From assembly GCA_963738425.1 (NCBI GenBank), contig CAVTWT010000009.1, forward strand, positions 1-64,000: a stretch of DNA of 64,000 nucleotides. Direction: 5' to 3'. The position numbers were made by a program, and so were the translations under genes. Position 1 is the stretch's first letter. Each line of letters opens with the position of its first letter. Shown here piece after piece: positions 36,615 through 46,077 of the stretch. The notes beneath the pieces are model-generated. The model did no database searches. It had not been told where the DNA came from and saw only the letters and a program-made list of their open reading frames with translations. This DNA is from CADEEN01 sp963738425 (lineage in GTDB: Bacteria; Pseudomonadota; Gammaproteobacteria; Burkholderiales; Burkholderiaceae_C).

Positions 36615-38558
36615 TCAGCGGCTGCTGGCCGTGGCCCGCAGAACGGCTTCGGCCAGTTGCTCGCGCGTGAAGGGCTTGCGCAGCAGTGGCAAGGCCAGTG
36701 TCTCCATCTCATCGGCATAGCCCGACATCAGCAGCACCGGCAGCGCCGGCCGCAACTCGCGCATGCGCTGCGCCAACTGGTCGCCGCGCAGTCCGGGGCC
36801 GAGCATGACGTCGCTGATCAGCAGGTCGAATGGGGCTGTCGCCCGCGCCACCGCGTCGAGCGCGACCTCGGCGCTGACGCAGGCGAACACCTGGCAGCCC
36901 CAGTGCGACAGGAAGGTCTGCACCACGCGCAGCACTTCGGGCTCGTCTTCGACCAACAGCACCGACAAGCCGGGGGGCACCGCTGCGGTGGCGGCTGGCG
37001 CGGCCGCCTCCGCGGCGCTTGCCTTCGGCGGGCTCGGCAGACAGAGCGTGACCACGGTGCCCTCGCCGACGCGGCTGTCGAGCGCCACCGCGCCTTTGGA
37101 CTGATGGATGAAGCCGTGCACGGTGGCCAGGCCGAGGCCCGTGCCGCGGCCGTCCTCCTTGGTGGTGAAGAAGGGCTCGAAGGCGCGGGCCAGCACCGCC
37201 GGGCCCATGCCGACGCCGCTGTCCTCGACGCGCAAGCGCAACGCCGCCGTGAGCCCACGCCGCCGCGTCGGCCAGCGCCGGTGTCTGTTCGCAGCGCGCG
37301 GCGGCAAAGCGCAGCACGCCACCGTCGGGCATGGCGTCGCGGGCATTGATGGCGATGTTGAGCAGGGCCGATTCGAGCTGGCCCGCATCAGCCAGACAAG
37401 GCGGGCAATCGGCCGCGACATTCACTTCGATTTGGATGCGCGCATCGAGTGTGCGCCGCAGCAGCGCCGCCAGCGGGTGCAACATGGCGCCGACGTCGAT
37501 CGCGCGCGGCTGCAGCATCTGCCGCCGAGAAAACGCGAGCAGCTTGGCCGTCAATTCGGCGCCGCGGCGCGAGGCTCTCGTGGCCGCAGACACCAGGTCC
37601 TGCGCCAGCGCATCGGCACTGACGCAGGGCAGGTCTTCGAGCACCTGCAGATTGCCCTGGATCACCGTCAACAGGTTGTTGAAGTCGTGCGCGATGCCGC
37701 CGGTGAGCTGGCCCACGGCTTCGAGCCGCTGGCCGTGGCGCTGCGCCGCTTCGGAAGCCACGCGCTGCAACACCGTCGTCACCAGGCTGGCCAGCGAGGC
37801 GAGGAAGCGCTCGGCATCGGCGCCCAGCGCCGTGGCCTCGGTGGCATGCACTTCGAGCGCGCCGACGATGCGCCCGCGGTCGGCCAGCGGCACCGACAAG
37901 CGCTGCGTCAGGCCGCTGGCGGCCGACGGGCCGCGCAGCACGCCGCGCGCCGCCAGCTCGGCGGCGTCCGGCAGCGGCAGTGCCGGCCCGAACGCACCGG
38001 CGCAATCGACACGTCGGCCATCGGCATCGAGCACGAACAGCGCCGCGGCCTGGTGCATCGAGCGCCAACGCGGCGGCCTGCGGCGCTTCGCGCAACACGT
38101 CCACGCTGTCGCCGCTGTCCACCGCCAGGCGACCCATCTGCGCGATGGCTTCGGCATGGCGCGCCCGCTGCAGGGCCTGCTTGACGCGCGGGTACTCGCC
38201 GATGCCGCGGATGGCCGCGAGCACGAACGACCGCCCGGCGGCCTTCACGGGGCTGAGCGCGATCTCGACCAGCACCTCGCTGCCGTCGCGGCGGCGCGCC
38301 GACAGCTCCATCTGCTGGCCCATCGGCCGCCGCACCGGCGCGGCCTCGTAGGCGTGGCGCAGGCCGGCGTGGCGGGTGCGCACGGCGTCGGGCACCAGGG
38401 CCTCGATGTGCAAGGCCCTCAGCTCGTCGATCGAATAGCCGAACAACGTCGCCGCAGCGTCGTTGGCACGCACGATGCTGGCCTGCACTGTCGACCAGCA
38501 GCACCGCATCGGGAAAGGCGTCGCAGAGCGCGCTGGCGAAAGGATCGGCTTCGTTCAT
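36615..38558 (-). CDS. Hybrid sensor histidine kinase (PAS-GAF-HisKA-HATPase-REC), three frameshifts
   Basis: About 648 residues from ATG 38558 (MNEADPFASALCDAFPDAVL), overlapping the response-regulator stop (ATGA). Domains in order are a PAS module (AAIRGIGEYPRVKQALQRAR is its tail), a GAF-like segment with LSVPLADRGRIVGALEVHAT, a HisKA with the phospho-His in LTGGIAHDFNNLLTVIQGNL, and an ATPase with EPFFTTKEDGRGTGLGLATV. A C-terminal receiver (LLVEDEPEVLRVV, DLLISDVMLGPGLRG) ends the protein. The frame switches near 38480, 38080 and 37245. It is partner of the adjacent OmpR-type regulator; the signal is unknown. It ends 4 bp from the convergent Crp/Fnr gene. Confidence 0.85.
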
Positions 38559-39295
38559 GTCGAGGTCACCGGCACCGCCAGCAAATAGCCCGCGCCGCGC
38601 ACCGACTTGATGATCACCGCGCCGCTGTCTTCCGCTTCGAGCTTGCGCCGCAGCCGGCCGACCTGCACATCGACCGTGCGATCGAACGGCCCGGCCTCGC
38701 GGCCGCGCGTCGCGTCGAGCAGGAAGTCGCGCGACAGCACGCGGCCGGCGTGGCGGCACAGCGTCACCAGCAGGTCGAACTCGCCGCCCGTCAGCGCCAC
38801 TTCACGGCCCGCGGCATCGGCCACGCGGCGCGCCGCAAGGTCGAGCGTGTACTGCGCGAAACGGAACCCCTCGGCCGCGACCGGCGCGGCGGTGGCAAGC
38901 GCCGGCGCCGCAGGCTGCAGGCGCCGCAGCACCGCCTTGATGCGCGCCAGCAATTCGCGCAAGTCGAACGGCTTGGTCACGTAGTCGTCGGCGCCGACCT
39001 CGAGGCCGACCACCTTGTCGATCGCGTCGCCGCGGCCGCTGACGATCACCAGCCCGCAGCGGTGGTGCTCGCGCAACTGGCGCGCGATCGCAAAACCGTC
39101 CTCGCCCGGCAGGCCCAGATCGAGCAGCACCAGCGCCGGCGTGTCGGCCCGCATCAGCGCCAGCAGGTCGTCGCCACGGTGCGTCTGCGAGACACGAAAG
39201 CCCTGCGCGCCCAGGTAGCGCGCAATCAGCTGCGTGATGTCGGGTTCGTCGTCGAGAACTGCAATGTGCGTCGTGCTCACGGCGTGATTGTGCAT
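38555..39295 (-). CDS. OmpR family response regulator
   Basis: 246 residues from ATG 39295 (MHNHAVSTTHIAVLDDEPDI); a GTG at 39280 is an alternative. The receiver has the acidic pair in LDDEPD, phospho-Asp59 in LVLLDLGLP, and Lys108 in DYVTKPFDLRELL. The C-terminal winged helix has LTGGEFDLLVTLCRHAGRVL and RTVDVQVGRLRRKLE. It shares an ATGA overlap with the hybrid kinase and is divergent from phaC by 63 bp, so it may regulate phaC or respiration genes; no target is shown. Confidence 0.93.
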   Translation of the reverse strand: MHNHAVSTTHIAVLDDEPDITQLIARYLGAQGFRVSQTHRGDDLLALMRADTPALVLLDLGLPGEDGFAIARQLREHHRCGLVIVSGRGDAIDKVVGLEVGADDYVTKPFDLRELLARIKAVLRRLQPAAPALATAAPVAAEGFRFAQYTLDLAARRVADAAGREVALTGGEFDLLVTLCRHAGRVLSRDFLLDATRGREAGPFDRTVDVQVGRLRRKLEAEDSGAVIIKSVRGAGYLLAVPVTST

Positions 39296-39358
39296 ACACA
39301 GGGTTCTGGCTTGGGCCAGATCAAGGCGCCGGCCGGTTGCGCCCTGAAAAATCACCCG

Positions 39359-41092
39359 ATGAACCACGAATCGCCGACGCAGCGCCTGGACCGGCTGCTG
39401 CATGCCAGCGCCGAGTCGCTGACGCGTGGCTTGTCGCCGGTGTCGCTGTCATTGGCCTGGGCCGATTGGGCCTGGCACCTCGCGCTCTCACCCGGGCGGC
39501 AGATGGAGCTGGCCGCGTTGGCCACGCAGTTGGGCCGCGACAGTGTGCGCGTGGCGCTCGGTGGCGAAGACGGCGAACCTGCGGGTGAAGCCGACGACGA
39601 CCCGCGCTTCCGCCACCCGGCGTGGACGCAGTGGCCGTTCAATGCCATCCGCCACGGCTTTCGCAACCAGGAAGCGTTCTGGCGCGAAGCCTCGCGCCAG
39701 AACGGCATGACTGCGCACCACGCGCAGGAGACGCAGTTCTTTGCCAAGCAGTGGCTCGACATGCTCTCGCCGGCCAACGCGCTGGCGACCAATCCGGTGG
39801 TGCTGCAGGACGTGGCCGACAGCGGCGGTGCGCATCTCGTGCAGGGCGCGAAGAACTGGTGGCACGACGCCTTGGGCCTGCCCGACCCGGCGGTGCAGGC
39901 CGAGGCCGAGCGCTTCGCCGTCGGCCGCGACGTGGCTGCAACACCGGGCAAGGTGGTCTGGCGCAACCGGCTGATCGAGCTGCTGCGCTACACACCGCAG
40001 ACGAAGAGCGTGCACCCCGAACCGGTGTTGATCGTGCCGTCGTGGATCATGAAGTACTACATCCTCGACCTGTCGCCGCACAACTCGCTGGTGCGATTCC
40101 TCGTCCAGCAGGGCCACACGGTGTACATGCTGTCGTGGCGCAACCCGGATGCGTCGGACCACGACCTGTCGATGGACGACTACCTGAACCTGGGTGTGTT
40201 CGATGCGCTGCGCGCCGTCGGCCGGCTGCACGGCAAACAGCGGCCGGTGCACGCGATGGGTTACTGCCTGGGCGGCACGCTGCTGGCCATCGCCGCCGCA
40301 GCCATCGCGCGACACGGCGGCTGCGAACTCGCCCGCGAGGTGCCGCCGCTGCGCTCGCTGACCCTGCTGGCCGCGCAGACCGATTTCTCTGAGCCCGGTG
40401 AGCTGGGCCTGTTCATCGACGAGAGCCAGGTCGGTTACCTCGACGAGATCACGCGCGGCCAGGGCTACCTGGGCGGCGGACACATGGCCGGCTCGTTCCA
40501 GTTTCTGCACTCGCGCGATCTGGTGTGGACACGGCGCATGCGCGAGTACCTGATGGGCGAGCGCGAACAGCGCACCGACCTGATGGCCTGGAACGCCGAC
40601 ACGACACGCCTGCCGGCGCGCATGCACCACGAGTACCTCTCTGCGCTGTACCTGCACAACGCGCTGGCGACGAGCAGCTACCGCGTGCAGGGTGGCGCGG
40701 TCTCGCTGGCCGATATCCGGCTGCCGGTCTTTCTGGTCGGCACCGAGCGCGACCACATCTCGCCGTGGCGCTCTGTCTACAAGCTGCACCACCTGTGCGA
40801 CAGCGAGATCACCTTCGTGCTCGCCGCCGGTGGCCACAACGCCGGCATCGTCAGCGAGCCGGGCCATGCCAACCGCTGGTACCAGATCGCCTGCCGCGCC
40901 GAGCACAGCCCCTGGGTCGCTCACGAGACCTGGCAGCAACAGGCGCCGCGGCACGACGGCAGCTGGTGGCCGGCGTGGCAGCAGTGGCTGGCCGCGTACT
41001 CGTCGAAGCCGGTGGCGGCGAAGGCGATGGCTGCGAAAACGGCGCTGGGCGATGCGCCGGGGGAGTACGTGATGCAGCGCTACGGGGATTGA
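39359..41092 (+). CDS. phaC: Class I poly(3-hydroxyalkanoate) synthase
   Basis: 577 residues, intact, polymerising 3-hydroxyacyl-CoA into storage polyester. ATG 39359 (MNHESPTQRLDRLLHASAES). The N-terminal PhaC domain includes NPVVLQDVADSGGAHLVQG and NWWHDALGLP. The alpha/beta hydrolase core has the lipase-like box GYCLGG with nucleophile Cys303. The catalytic Asp is in GTERDHISPWRSVYK and the His in AAGGHNAGIVSEPGH. No phaA, phaB or phasin gene is adjacent. Its 3' 498 bp recur at 49708-50205 and, degraded, at 53640-53866. Confidence 0.95.
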   Translation: MNHESPTQRLDRLLHASAESLTRGLSPVSLSLAWADWAWHLALSPGRQMELAALATQLGRDSVRVALGGEDGEPAGEADDDPRFRHPAWTQWPFNAIRHGFRNQEAFWREASRQNGMTAHHAQETQFFAKQWLDMLSPANALATNPVVLQDVADSGGAHLVQGAKNWWHDALGLPDPAVQAEAERFAVGRDVAATPGKVVWRNRLIELLRYTPQTKSVHPEPVLIVPSWIMKYYILDLSPHNSLVRFLVQQGHTVYMLSWRNPDASDHDLSMDDYLNLGVFDALRAVGRLHGKQRPVHAMGYCLGGTLLAIAAAAIARHGGCELAREVPPLRSLTLLAAQTDFSEPGELGLFIDESQVGYLDEITRGQGYLGGGHMAGSFQFLHSRDLVWTRRMREYLMGEREQRTDLMAWNADTTRLPARMHHEYLSALYLHNALATSSYRVQGGAVSLADIRLPVFLVGTERDHISPWRSVYKLHHLCDSEITFVLAAGGHNAGIVSEPGHANRWYQIACRAEHSPWVAHETWQQQAPRHDGSWWPAWQQWLAAYSSKPVAAKAMAAKTALGDAPGEYVMQRYGD

Positions 41093-41250
41093 GAGGTAGC
41101 GCGAAACGGCTTGGGGTGCACACTTTTGACGCGAATGGCGCGTGGGTTGTGAATCGGCTGGCGAATAAGGTGAGGTGAGCGCAGACGCGCGACGGTTCAC
41201 TGAAGCCATCGCGATCGTTAGAGGCTTCGCGCCGAATATGTGCTCTAGAC

Positions 41251-41600
41251 TTACGGCCTTTTGAAGCGCCAAGAAGTTTTAGTTCGCTTCAGCTGACATA
41301 GCGTCCAACTGCGGCGCTTCAATGCCACCAGATCAACGGCAAAGACAGTCATCAACGAGGCAAGCGACGCCAAGCAAGCAAGCACTGCAATGCTCGCCAT
41401 CAGGGGGAAGGGAGGCGCAGGCGGACATGCCACTTCGCTTGTCAGCACGCGTGCTCGCATTGCCGCATGCGGCGACTCCGGTTGCAGCGAGGAGAAGTGC
41501 CCATCCCAGCGCCAGCACTAGGTCATGGCCATTCTGGGCGCAAAGCGCAGCACAACGAGTGCGTTCACCAAGACAGCCAATGCCGTTCGCTTCCAAGCGA
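41251..41600 (-). other. Possible broken small membrane-protein ORF
   Basis: On the minus strand two overlapping frames together give two hydrophobic helices (LVLALGWALLLAATGVAAC and MASIAVLACLASLASLMTVF) and a basic tail ending TSWRFKRP at 41251. One indel near 41420 separates them. Its layout resembles the neighbour at 41639-41866. I do not recognise it, and codon use here is looser than in the flanking genes. Confidence 0.3.
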
Positions 41601-41638
41601 GCGCTGTGCGTTGCGGCTGTAGACTGGGTAGGCGGGGC

Positions 41639-41866
41639 TCATGGATTCAATAGCAGTAACGCGATGACCGAGGCCACGATGAGAGTGCAGACCGAGAGCA
41701 GTGGTATCACAATACTGCTCGGCAGCGGCCTCGACAGCCTCATCGCTATCTCGTTGTCTCGCCAACGCAGGTAGGCCAGAGCGCTCAGCAGAGCAGCCAA
41801 GGCAACAAGGCCGACGGCCAAGGCGAGAACCAGACTAGAGGCTGTAACTCGTCGCAAACTGCTCAA
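41639..41866 (-). CDS. Hypothetical two-helix membrane protein
   Basis: 75 residues (MSSLRRVTASSLVLALAVGL...) with two hydrophobic helices, SSLVLALAVGLVALAALLSA and SIVIPLLSVCTLIVASVIAL, separated by a charged loop RWRDNEIAMRLSRPLPS. No family recognised. It lies in a poorly coding accessory stretch next to a similar broken ORF; the pair may be duplicates or a small lineage-specific operon. It is open and has plausible membrane topology, but expression is uncertain. Confidence 0.4.
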   Translation of the reverse strand: MSSLRRVTASSLVLALAVGLVALAALLSALAYLRWRDNEIAMRLSRPLPSSIVIPLLSVCTLIVASVIALLLLNP

Positions 41867-42487
41867 GCAGCACGCCGCCGGCCACCAGAGCGAGGGCTGT
41901 GCGAATCACGCAAGAAAAGTTCTCTCGTTGGCTAGCGAGAAGCAATAGTTGGCTCGCTACCCTCTCGCTGCCATCTTGGTCGGCGCATGGTTCTACTTTA
42001 GTGGAAGCGTACCTGGAGCAACTAGACGAGGCGAGCGCTTAAGGGCTCAAGAAGTCACGCTATTAGGCGTCAATGAAGATAATCTCACTACGGGTGCACG
42101 AGCTAGTGCAGAACAACCTGTTAGACGATGCGGCGAAGTTGCTGACGTGAGGAAGAACTGCTTGATCGGCGGCACACTCATTTGTCTCGAAGCTGAGCTA
42201 TGACAGGGGAATAGTGCCGCGCGCTGTAGGCGCTGAGAACGCGCAGCAGCTTTACAGGTACGCCTACAGGCGGCGAAACGACGAGGCGTACAGCGCCGCA
42301 AGCGCTTAAGGCAGCACTACGGCCGCTGGCTCTGGGGCTAGGCGCAGGACTTTAGACCTCGGGCAGCACGTACAACTGCACCGCACGCCTGTAGGGGCTA
42401 GCGGCGTAATTAGATAAACGCTGCTGTGATAAGTTGAGAAACAGATAGCTGGCGTTGGCTGGCGCACGTTCAATGCGCTGGCGAGGT
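41867..42487. other. Non-coding accessory stretch
   Basis: No convincing gene. Base composition is lower in GC and stop codons are frequent in all frames. It includes a 9-bp inverted repeat, CTGTAGGCG (42224-42232) and CGCCTACAG (42261-42269), and two copies of GCGCTTAAGG near 42035 and 42300. No tRNA or known riboswitch was seen. Confidence 0.4.
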
Positions 42488-42918
42488 GTAGACGAAGATG
42501 ACGATGAGATAGAGAAAGAAAGACAAAGAAAAGAAATGAGAGATGATAAGGAAAGATAAGAGTTAGACTAGTAGAAAGAGAGAATAGACAGAGATGAACA
42601 AGATAAGAAATAGAGCAGCAAGAGAGAGAGGCATCTAACGGATGTTTAGAGACTCACGTTAGATCTAGGTAGAATCCTTGATTAGATGATGATTAAAAGA
42701 AAAGGAAGTATAAGGAAACGATAAAGAAGATTAGAGTGAGATGAATAAGAGAGAGTAAAGAAGAGGATGAAGAGAAGGATAGATAAGTAAGAAAAGAGGG
42801 ATAGATCTAAGAAAGGATATAAGTAATGGAAAATAAAGAGAAAGAAAGAAGAGGATAAATAGAGTAGAGAGAGAAAAAAAGAATAGGTAGATATGAAGAT
42901 GAAGATGAAGAGATGACT
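42488..42918. repeat. Polypurine low-complexity tract
   Basis: About 430 bases of almost only A and G with scattered T. For example, positions 42841-42900 contain no C and only eight T. GATA, AGAGA and AAAGA motifs dominate without a fixed period. It is wholly unlike the GC-rich flanks and has no long open frame. Boundaries are sharp: ordinary sequence returns at about 42919 (CGACGCAGCGTCG). Confidence 0.75.
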
Positions 42919-43108
42919 AGACGACGCAGCGTCGGCCTAGCCGACGGGACAAGCCAACATCAGCGCGAGATACACGGCCTCGACACGTGCCTGGCAAACA
43001 AGGACGTGCCTTCGTCGATCGCGGCTTGGCTGGCGAGATTGACATCGACCACGATCATGACGTGCCTGTACATCTGAACTCTTCAATGGCCGATCGAGGG
43101 CGACGGTT

Positions 43109-43730
43109 TCAGGGCTTGGCAGGTGCCACGCCGAAAGGATTGCCCTTGAGCGGGCTTTGCATTCGACGCTCACCTCGGCCGTCGAATCGAAGCGCAGCAC
43201 CGACTGGCGCTGCCCGCTGCGCGGGATGCTGACCTTGGTGGCGAGCGTCTGAGGCTTATCCGCGCCATCAGCCTGCAAGGTGGCGGCGACTTCATAGCGG
43301 CCCGGCGGTAGCGCGACGATGAACCAGGGACCGTCCATCGTGCGCTCGACGACGACGACCTTGCTCGTAAGATCGACGATGTGCAACTGCGCATCCGTCA
43401 GATACGCGCCGGACGGTTTGGCGACAGTGGCCACCCACAAGCTGTACTTGGCGCGCTCGGCGTGCATGCCGACGCGGTCGCCGACGGTGATGCCACCCGA
43501 CAGGTATCCAAGCCCGACGCTGTCGCGCCGCGAACGACGCCGACGGCGACCGGCGCCTTGCCAGCCGCGGCGTCGCGTGCCGAACGCGCTTGCAGATCGC
43601 GCGCGGCTTTCTCGACGGCCGCTGCCCTGGCTGGGTCGGTGCTCTCACGCACGCCATCAAGCGCTACCTGCGCCTGTGCAATGCATGCCAACAGCACAAA
43701 GGCGGTGAGGAACGGACTTTGCATCTTCAC
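43109..43730 (-). CDS. Periplasmic carboxypeptidase-regulatory-like domain protein, frameshifted
   Basis: Start ATG 43730 (MKMQSPFLTAFVLLACIAQA) gives a signal peptide. A charged linker (RAAAVEKAARDLQARSARDA) leads to a beta-sandwich domain with KPSGAYLTDAQLHIVDLTSK and WFIVALPPGRYEVAATLQAD, the pattern of carboxypeptidase-regulatory-like folds. The frame breaks near 43500 and near 43190. The natural end reads SPLKGNPFGVAPAKP at stop 43109-43111. Total about 206 residues. Such proteins are found singly in Burkholderiales and their role is unknown. It faces the ClC gene's direction but is separated by about 100 bp. Confidence 0.55.
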
Positions 43731-43828
43731 GCTCTATTCGATGCCTCGCGTGCGGAGACAAACTTGAAGAGCCAGTATATAGATATCTATTTAATGAGAC
43801 AAACGCCGCGTCCCTCAGCGCGAGCAAA

Positions 43829-45278
43829 TCAAGGACGAGGCGCGGGCGCCGCAGCGAGCAGCGCCGCCAGCTCGTCGTACAGCGGCCGCGACACCAGGCG
43901 CGAGACGCCGGCTGCCACCATCGAGCAGGCCATCAGGCTGAGCACCATGGCCTGGCCGGCGACCATCTCCATGACGATGATGAAGGCAGTGATCGGCCCT
44001 TGCGTCGCGGCCGACAGGAAGCCGACCATGCCGAGCGCGATCAGCGGGATCGCGGCCTCGCTGTCGACGCCGGTGAGCAGGGCAATGTCGTGGCCGAGGC
44101 CGGCGCCGATGGCCAGCGACGGCGCGAACACGCCCGCCGGCACGCCGGTCCAGGCCGAAAGCCAGGTGGCGCAGAACTTGAGCAACGGTGTACACGCCGG
44201 GCAGGTCCGATTGCGCCTCGAGCAGCGCGCGCGTGGGCGCGTAGCCGGCGCCCGCGGTCTGCCCCGCCGTGACCAGGCCGATCACCGCGACCGCCAGGGC
44301 GCAGACGGCCGCGAAGCGGAACGGATGCTGCGCACGCCAGCGGCATGCAGACGGTCTGGCGCCGCCGCGCATCGACAACACCAGCAGCCGCGCGAACAGG
44401 CCGCCGGCGAAGCCGCAGGCCAGGGCCACCAGCAGGCCGGGGCCGAGCAGCGACCACGACAGCGACTGCACGCGCAGGCGGCCGAAGTAGGTTTCGTTGC
44501 CGAACACGGCCAAGGCCACCAGACCGGCGAGCACGATCGCCGCGATCACCAGCGTGCTGTGCGTGATGCCGCGCCGCCGCGTCAGCTGTTCGAGCGCGAA
44601 CACGATGCCGCCCAGCGGCGTGTTGAAGGCAGCGGCGATGCCGGCCGCCGCGCCGGCGACGATCAGGTCGTGCGCGTCGATGCGCGAGCGCGGCGACAGC
44701 CAGCGCTTGGCGTGAACCATGATGCCTGCGCCGACCTGGACCGTCGGGCCTTCGCGCCCGATCGAGAGACCGGCGAGCAGCCCGCCCGAGACGAGGCCGA
44801 TCTTGTGCAGAGCCACTCGCGGCGACACCAAGCGCCGGCTCTGCTCCTCGGGGCATCGCTCGTCGAGCGCCCACACCACCTGCGGAATGCCCGAGCCCGC
44901 CGTGCCCGGCGCAAAACGACGCGTCCACCACAGCACGCCAACGGTCAGCGCCGGCGTCCAGGCCAATGCCAGCCACGGCCCGTACACGCCACGCCGCGCA
45001 GCGCGGCGAATGCCGACGAGGCATGTTCGGCCAGCAGCGTGAACCCGACCACCGCAGCGCCCGTGGCCAGCGCGTAGGCAAGCACGATCGCGCGGTCGCG
45101 CCAGTTCGCGTGCTCGACGAGTGCGGAACCCAGCGAGTGCAGGAAGACTGGCTCGGCGCCCGATCGACCGCGCCGCCAAGCGCGACGCCACGCAACGCGC
45201 CAGCGCCGCCACCGTGAGTGCGCGGCTGTGCTCACGGCCGCGCGGCGAACGCGCCGCGCCCTGCCATCCCGAGCGCAT
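43829..45278 (-). CDS. ClC family chloride channel/antiporter, about three frameshifts
   Basis: A membrane chloride channel or Cl-/H+ antiporter. Selectivity-filter motifs are present: GSGIPQVVWA near 44870-44900, GREGPTVQVGAG near 44730-44765, and GVFAPSLAIGAGLGHD near 44090-44135. The frame changes near 45160, 44965 and 44195, and the start near 45278 (MRSGWQGAARS) is tentative. The C-terminus ends LLAAAPAPRP at 43829 without CBS domains. The total of about 480 residues suits a full-length prokaryotic ClC. The number of breaks is high compared with the cco genes, so either the sequence is poor here or the gene is decaying. Confidence 0.8.
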
Positions 45279-45331
45279 GGGTCGTGCTTCTGGCCGTGTG
45301 CAAGAGCTGCTGTCCTGGGTCGGAGAAGAAA

Positions 45332-45351
45332 GCGGGGCCCGAGGGCCCCGC
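45332..45351 (-). terminator. Strong GC hairpin with T-rich tail on minus strand
   Basis: GCGGGGCCC and GGGCCCCGC form a perfect 9-bp stem; read on the minus strand it is followed by TTTCTTCT. It would end transcription coming from higher coordinates, yet no minus-strand gene lies there: the next gene (45532) runs plus. Confidence 0.55.
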
Positions 45352-45531
45352 GAAATGAACAAACTCTCCTGTGCTGTGCGAGATCGAGCGGAGTGAGCGC
45401 GATCTCGGCGCAGCGCGCCGATTGTATTGGTATCAATTCATCACCGTCCAGCCCCCGTGCAATACGCACGCCCGGGCGCTTGCCATGTGCATTTGTGTCA
45501 ATATACTGGCCGGACCCCACGGAGATTCAGC

Positions 45532-46077
45532 ATGACCCACATCCGGATCGCCTCCGCCTGCAGCCTGGTCGCGCTGCTCGCGGCTTGCAGCACGACGCCG
45601 ACATCCGCACCCGCCGCCGCGGCCTCACCCGCCGCCCGACCGGCCGCGCTTGCCTCCGCCGCGGCCGCGAACACAGGCCGCGCCGCGGCGCCTGCTGCCT
45701 CGGCCGCGCCGATCCCGGCGCACCTCGACCCGCGAAATCCGATCGCCGCCGAGCGCAGCGTGTTCTTCGACTACGACAACTTCTCGGTCAAGCGCGATTA
45801 CTTCACGCTGATCGAACGACACGGCAGGTACCTCGCCGCCAATCCGTCGCTGAGGATCAAGATCGAAGGCAACGCCGACGAACGCGGCAGCGCCGAATAC
45901 AACCTGGCGCTCGGGCAGAAGCGCGCGCAGGCTGTGCTCGCGGCGCTGCGTATTCAGGGTGCACGCGACGCCCAGATGGAAGCCACCAGCTGGGGCGAGG
46001 AGCGGCCACGCAACACAGCAGACGACGAAACCGCCTGGGCCGAGAACCGCCGCGCCGACGTCGTCTATCCGCGGTGA
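45532..46077 (+). CDS. OmpA/Pal-like lipoprotein
   Basis: 181 residues from ATG 45532. A lipoprotein signal peptide ends LVALLAACS with lipidated Cys19. An Ala/Pro-rich linker leads to an OmpA-like peptidoglycan-binding domain: RSVFFDYDNFSVKRDY, then IKIEGNADERGSAEYNLALG and QKRAQAVL. The closing segment SWGEERPRN...AENRRADVVY matches Pal. With no tolB or ybgF next to it, it is a Pal paralogue that tethers the outer membrane to peptidoglycan rather than the Tol-Pal cluster gene itself. Its stop overlaps the next start. Intact, in a damaged neighbourhood. Confidence 0.85.
   Translation: MTHIRIASACSLVALLAACSTTPTSAPAAAASPAARPAALASAAAANTGRAAAPAASAAPIPAHLDPRNPIAAERSVFFDYDNFSVKRDYFTLIERHGRYLAANPSLRIKIEGNADERGSAEYNLALGQKRAQAVLAALRIQGARDAQMEATSWGEERPRNTADDETAWAENRRADVVYPR

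Noticed and set aside
37331..39358. Very long plus-strand open frame running into phaC
   Set aside because: It is antisense to the kinase and regulator genes; phaC starts at 39359 where family similarity begins.
42035..42310. Possible integron attC sites near GTTAGAC and the repeated GCGCTTAAGG motifs
   Set aside because: No paired R/L boxes with the required symmetry and no integrase gene in the window.
41093..43108. tRNA, rRNA or riboswitch in the non-coding stretch
   Set aside because: No cloverleaf, no conserved T-arm or anticodon arm, and no known riboswitch core was recognised by eye; a covariance-model scan would be decisive.
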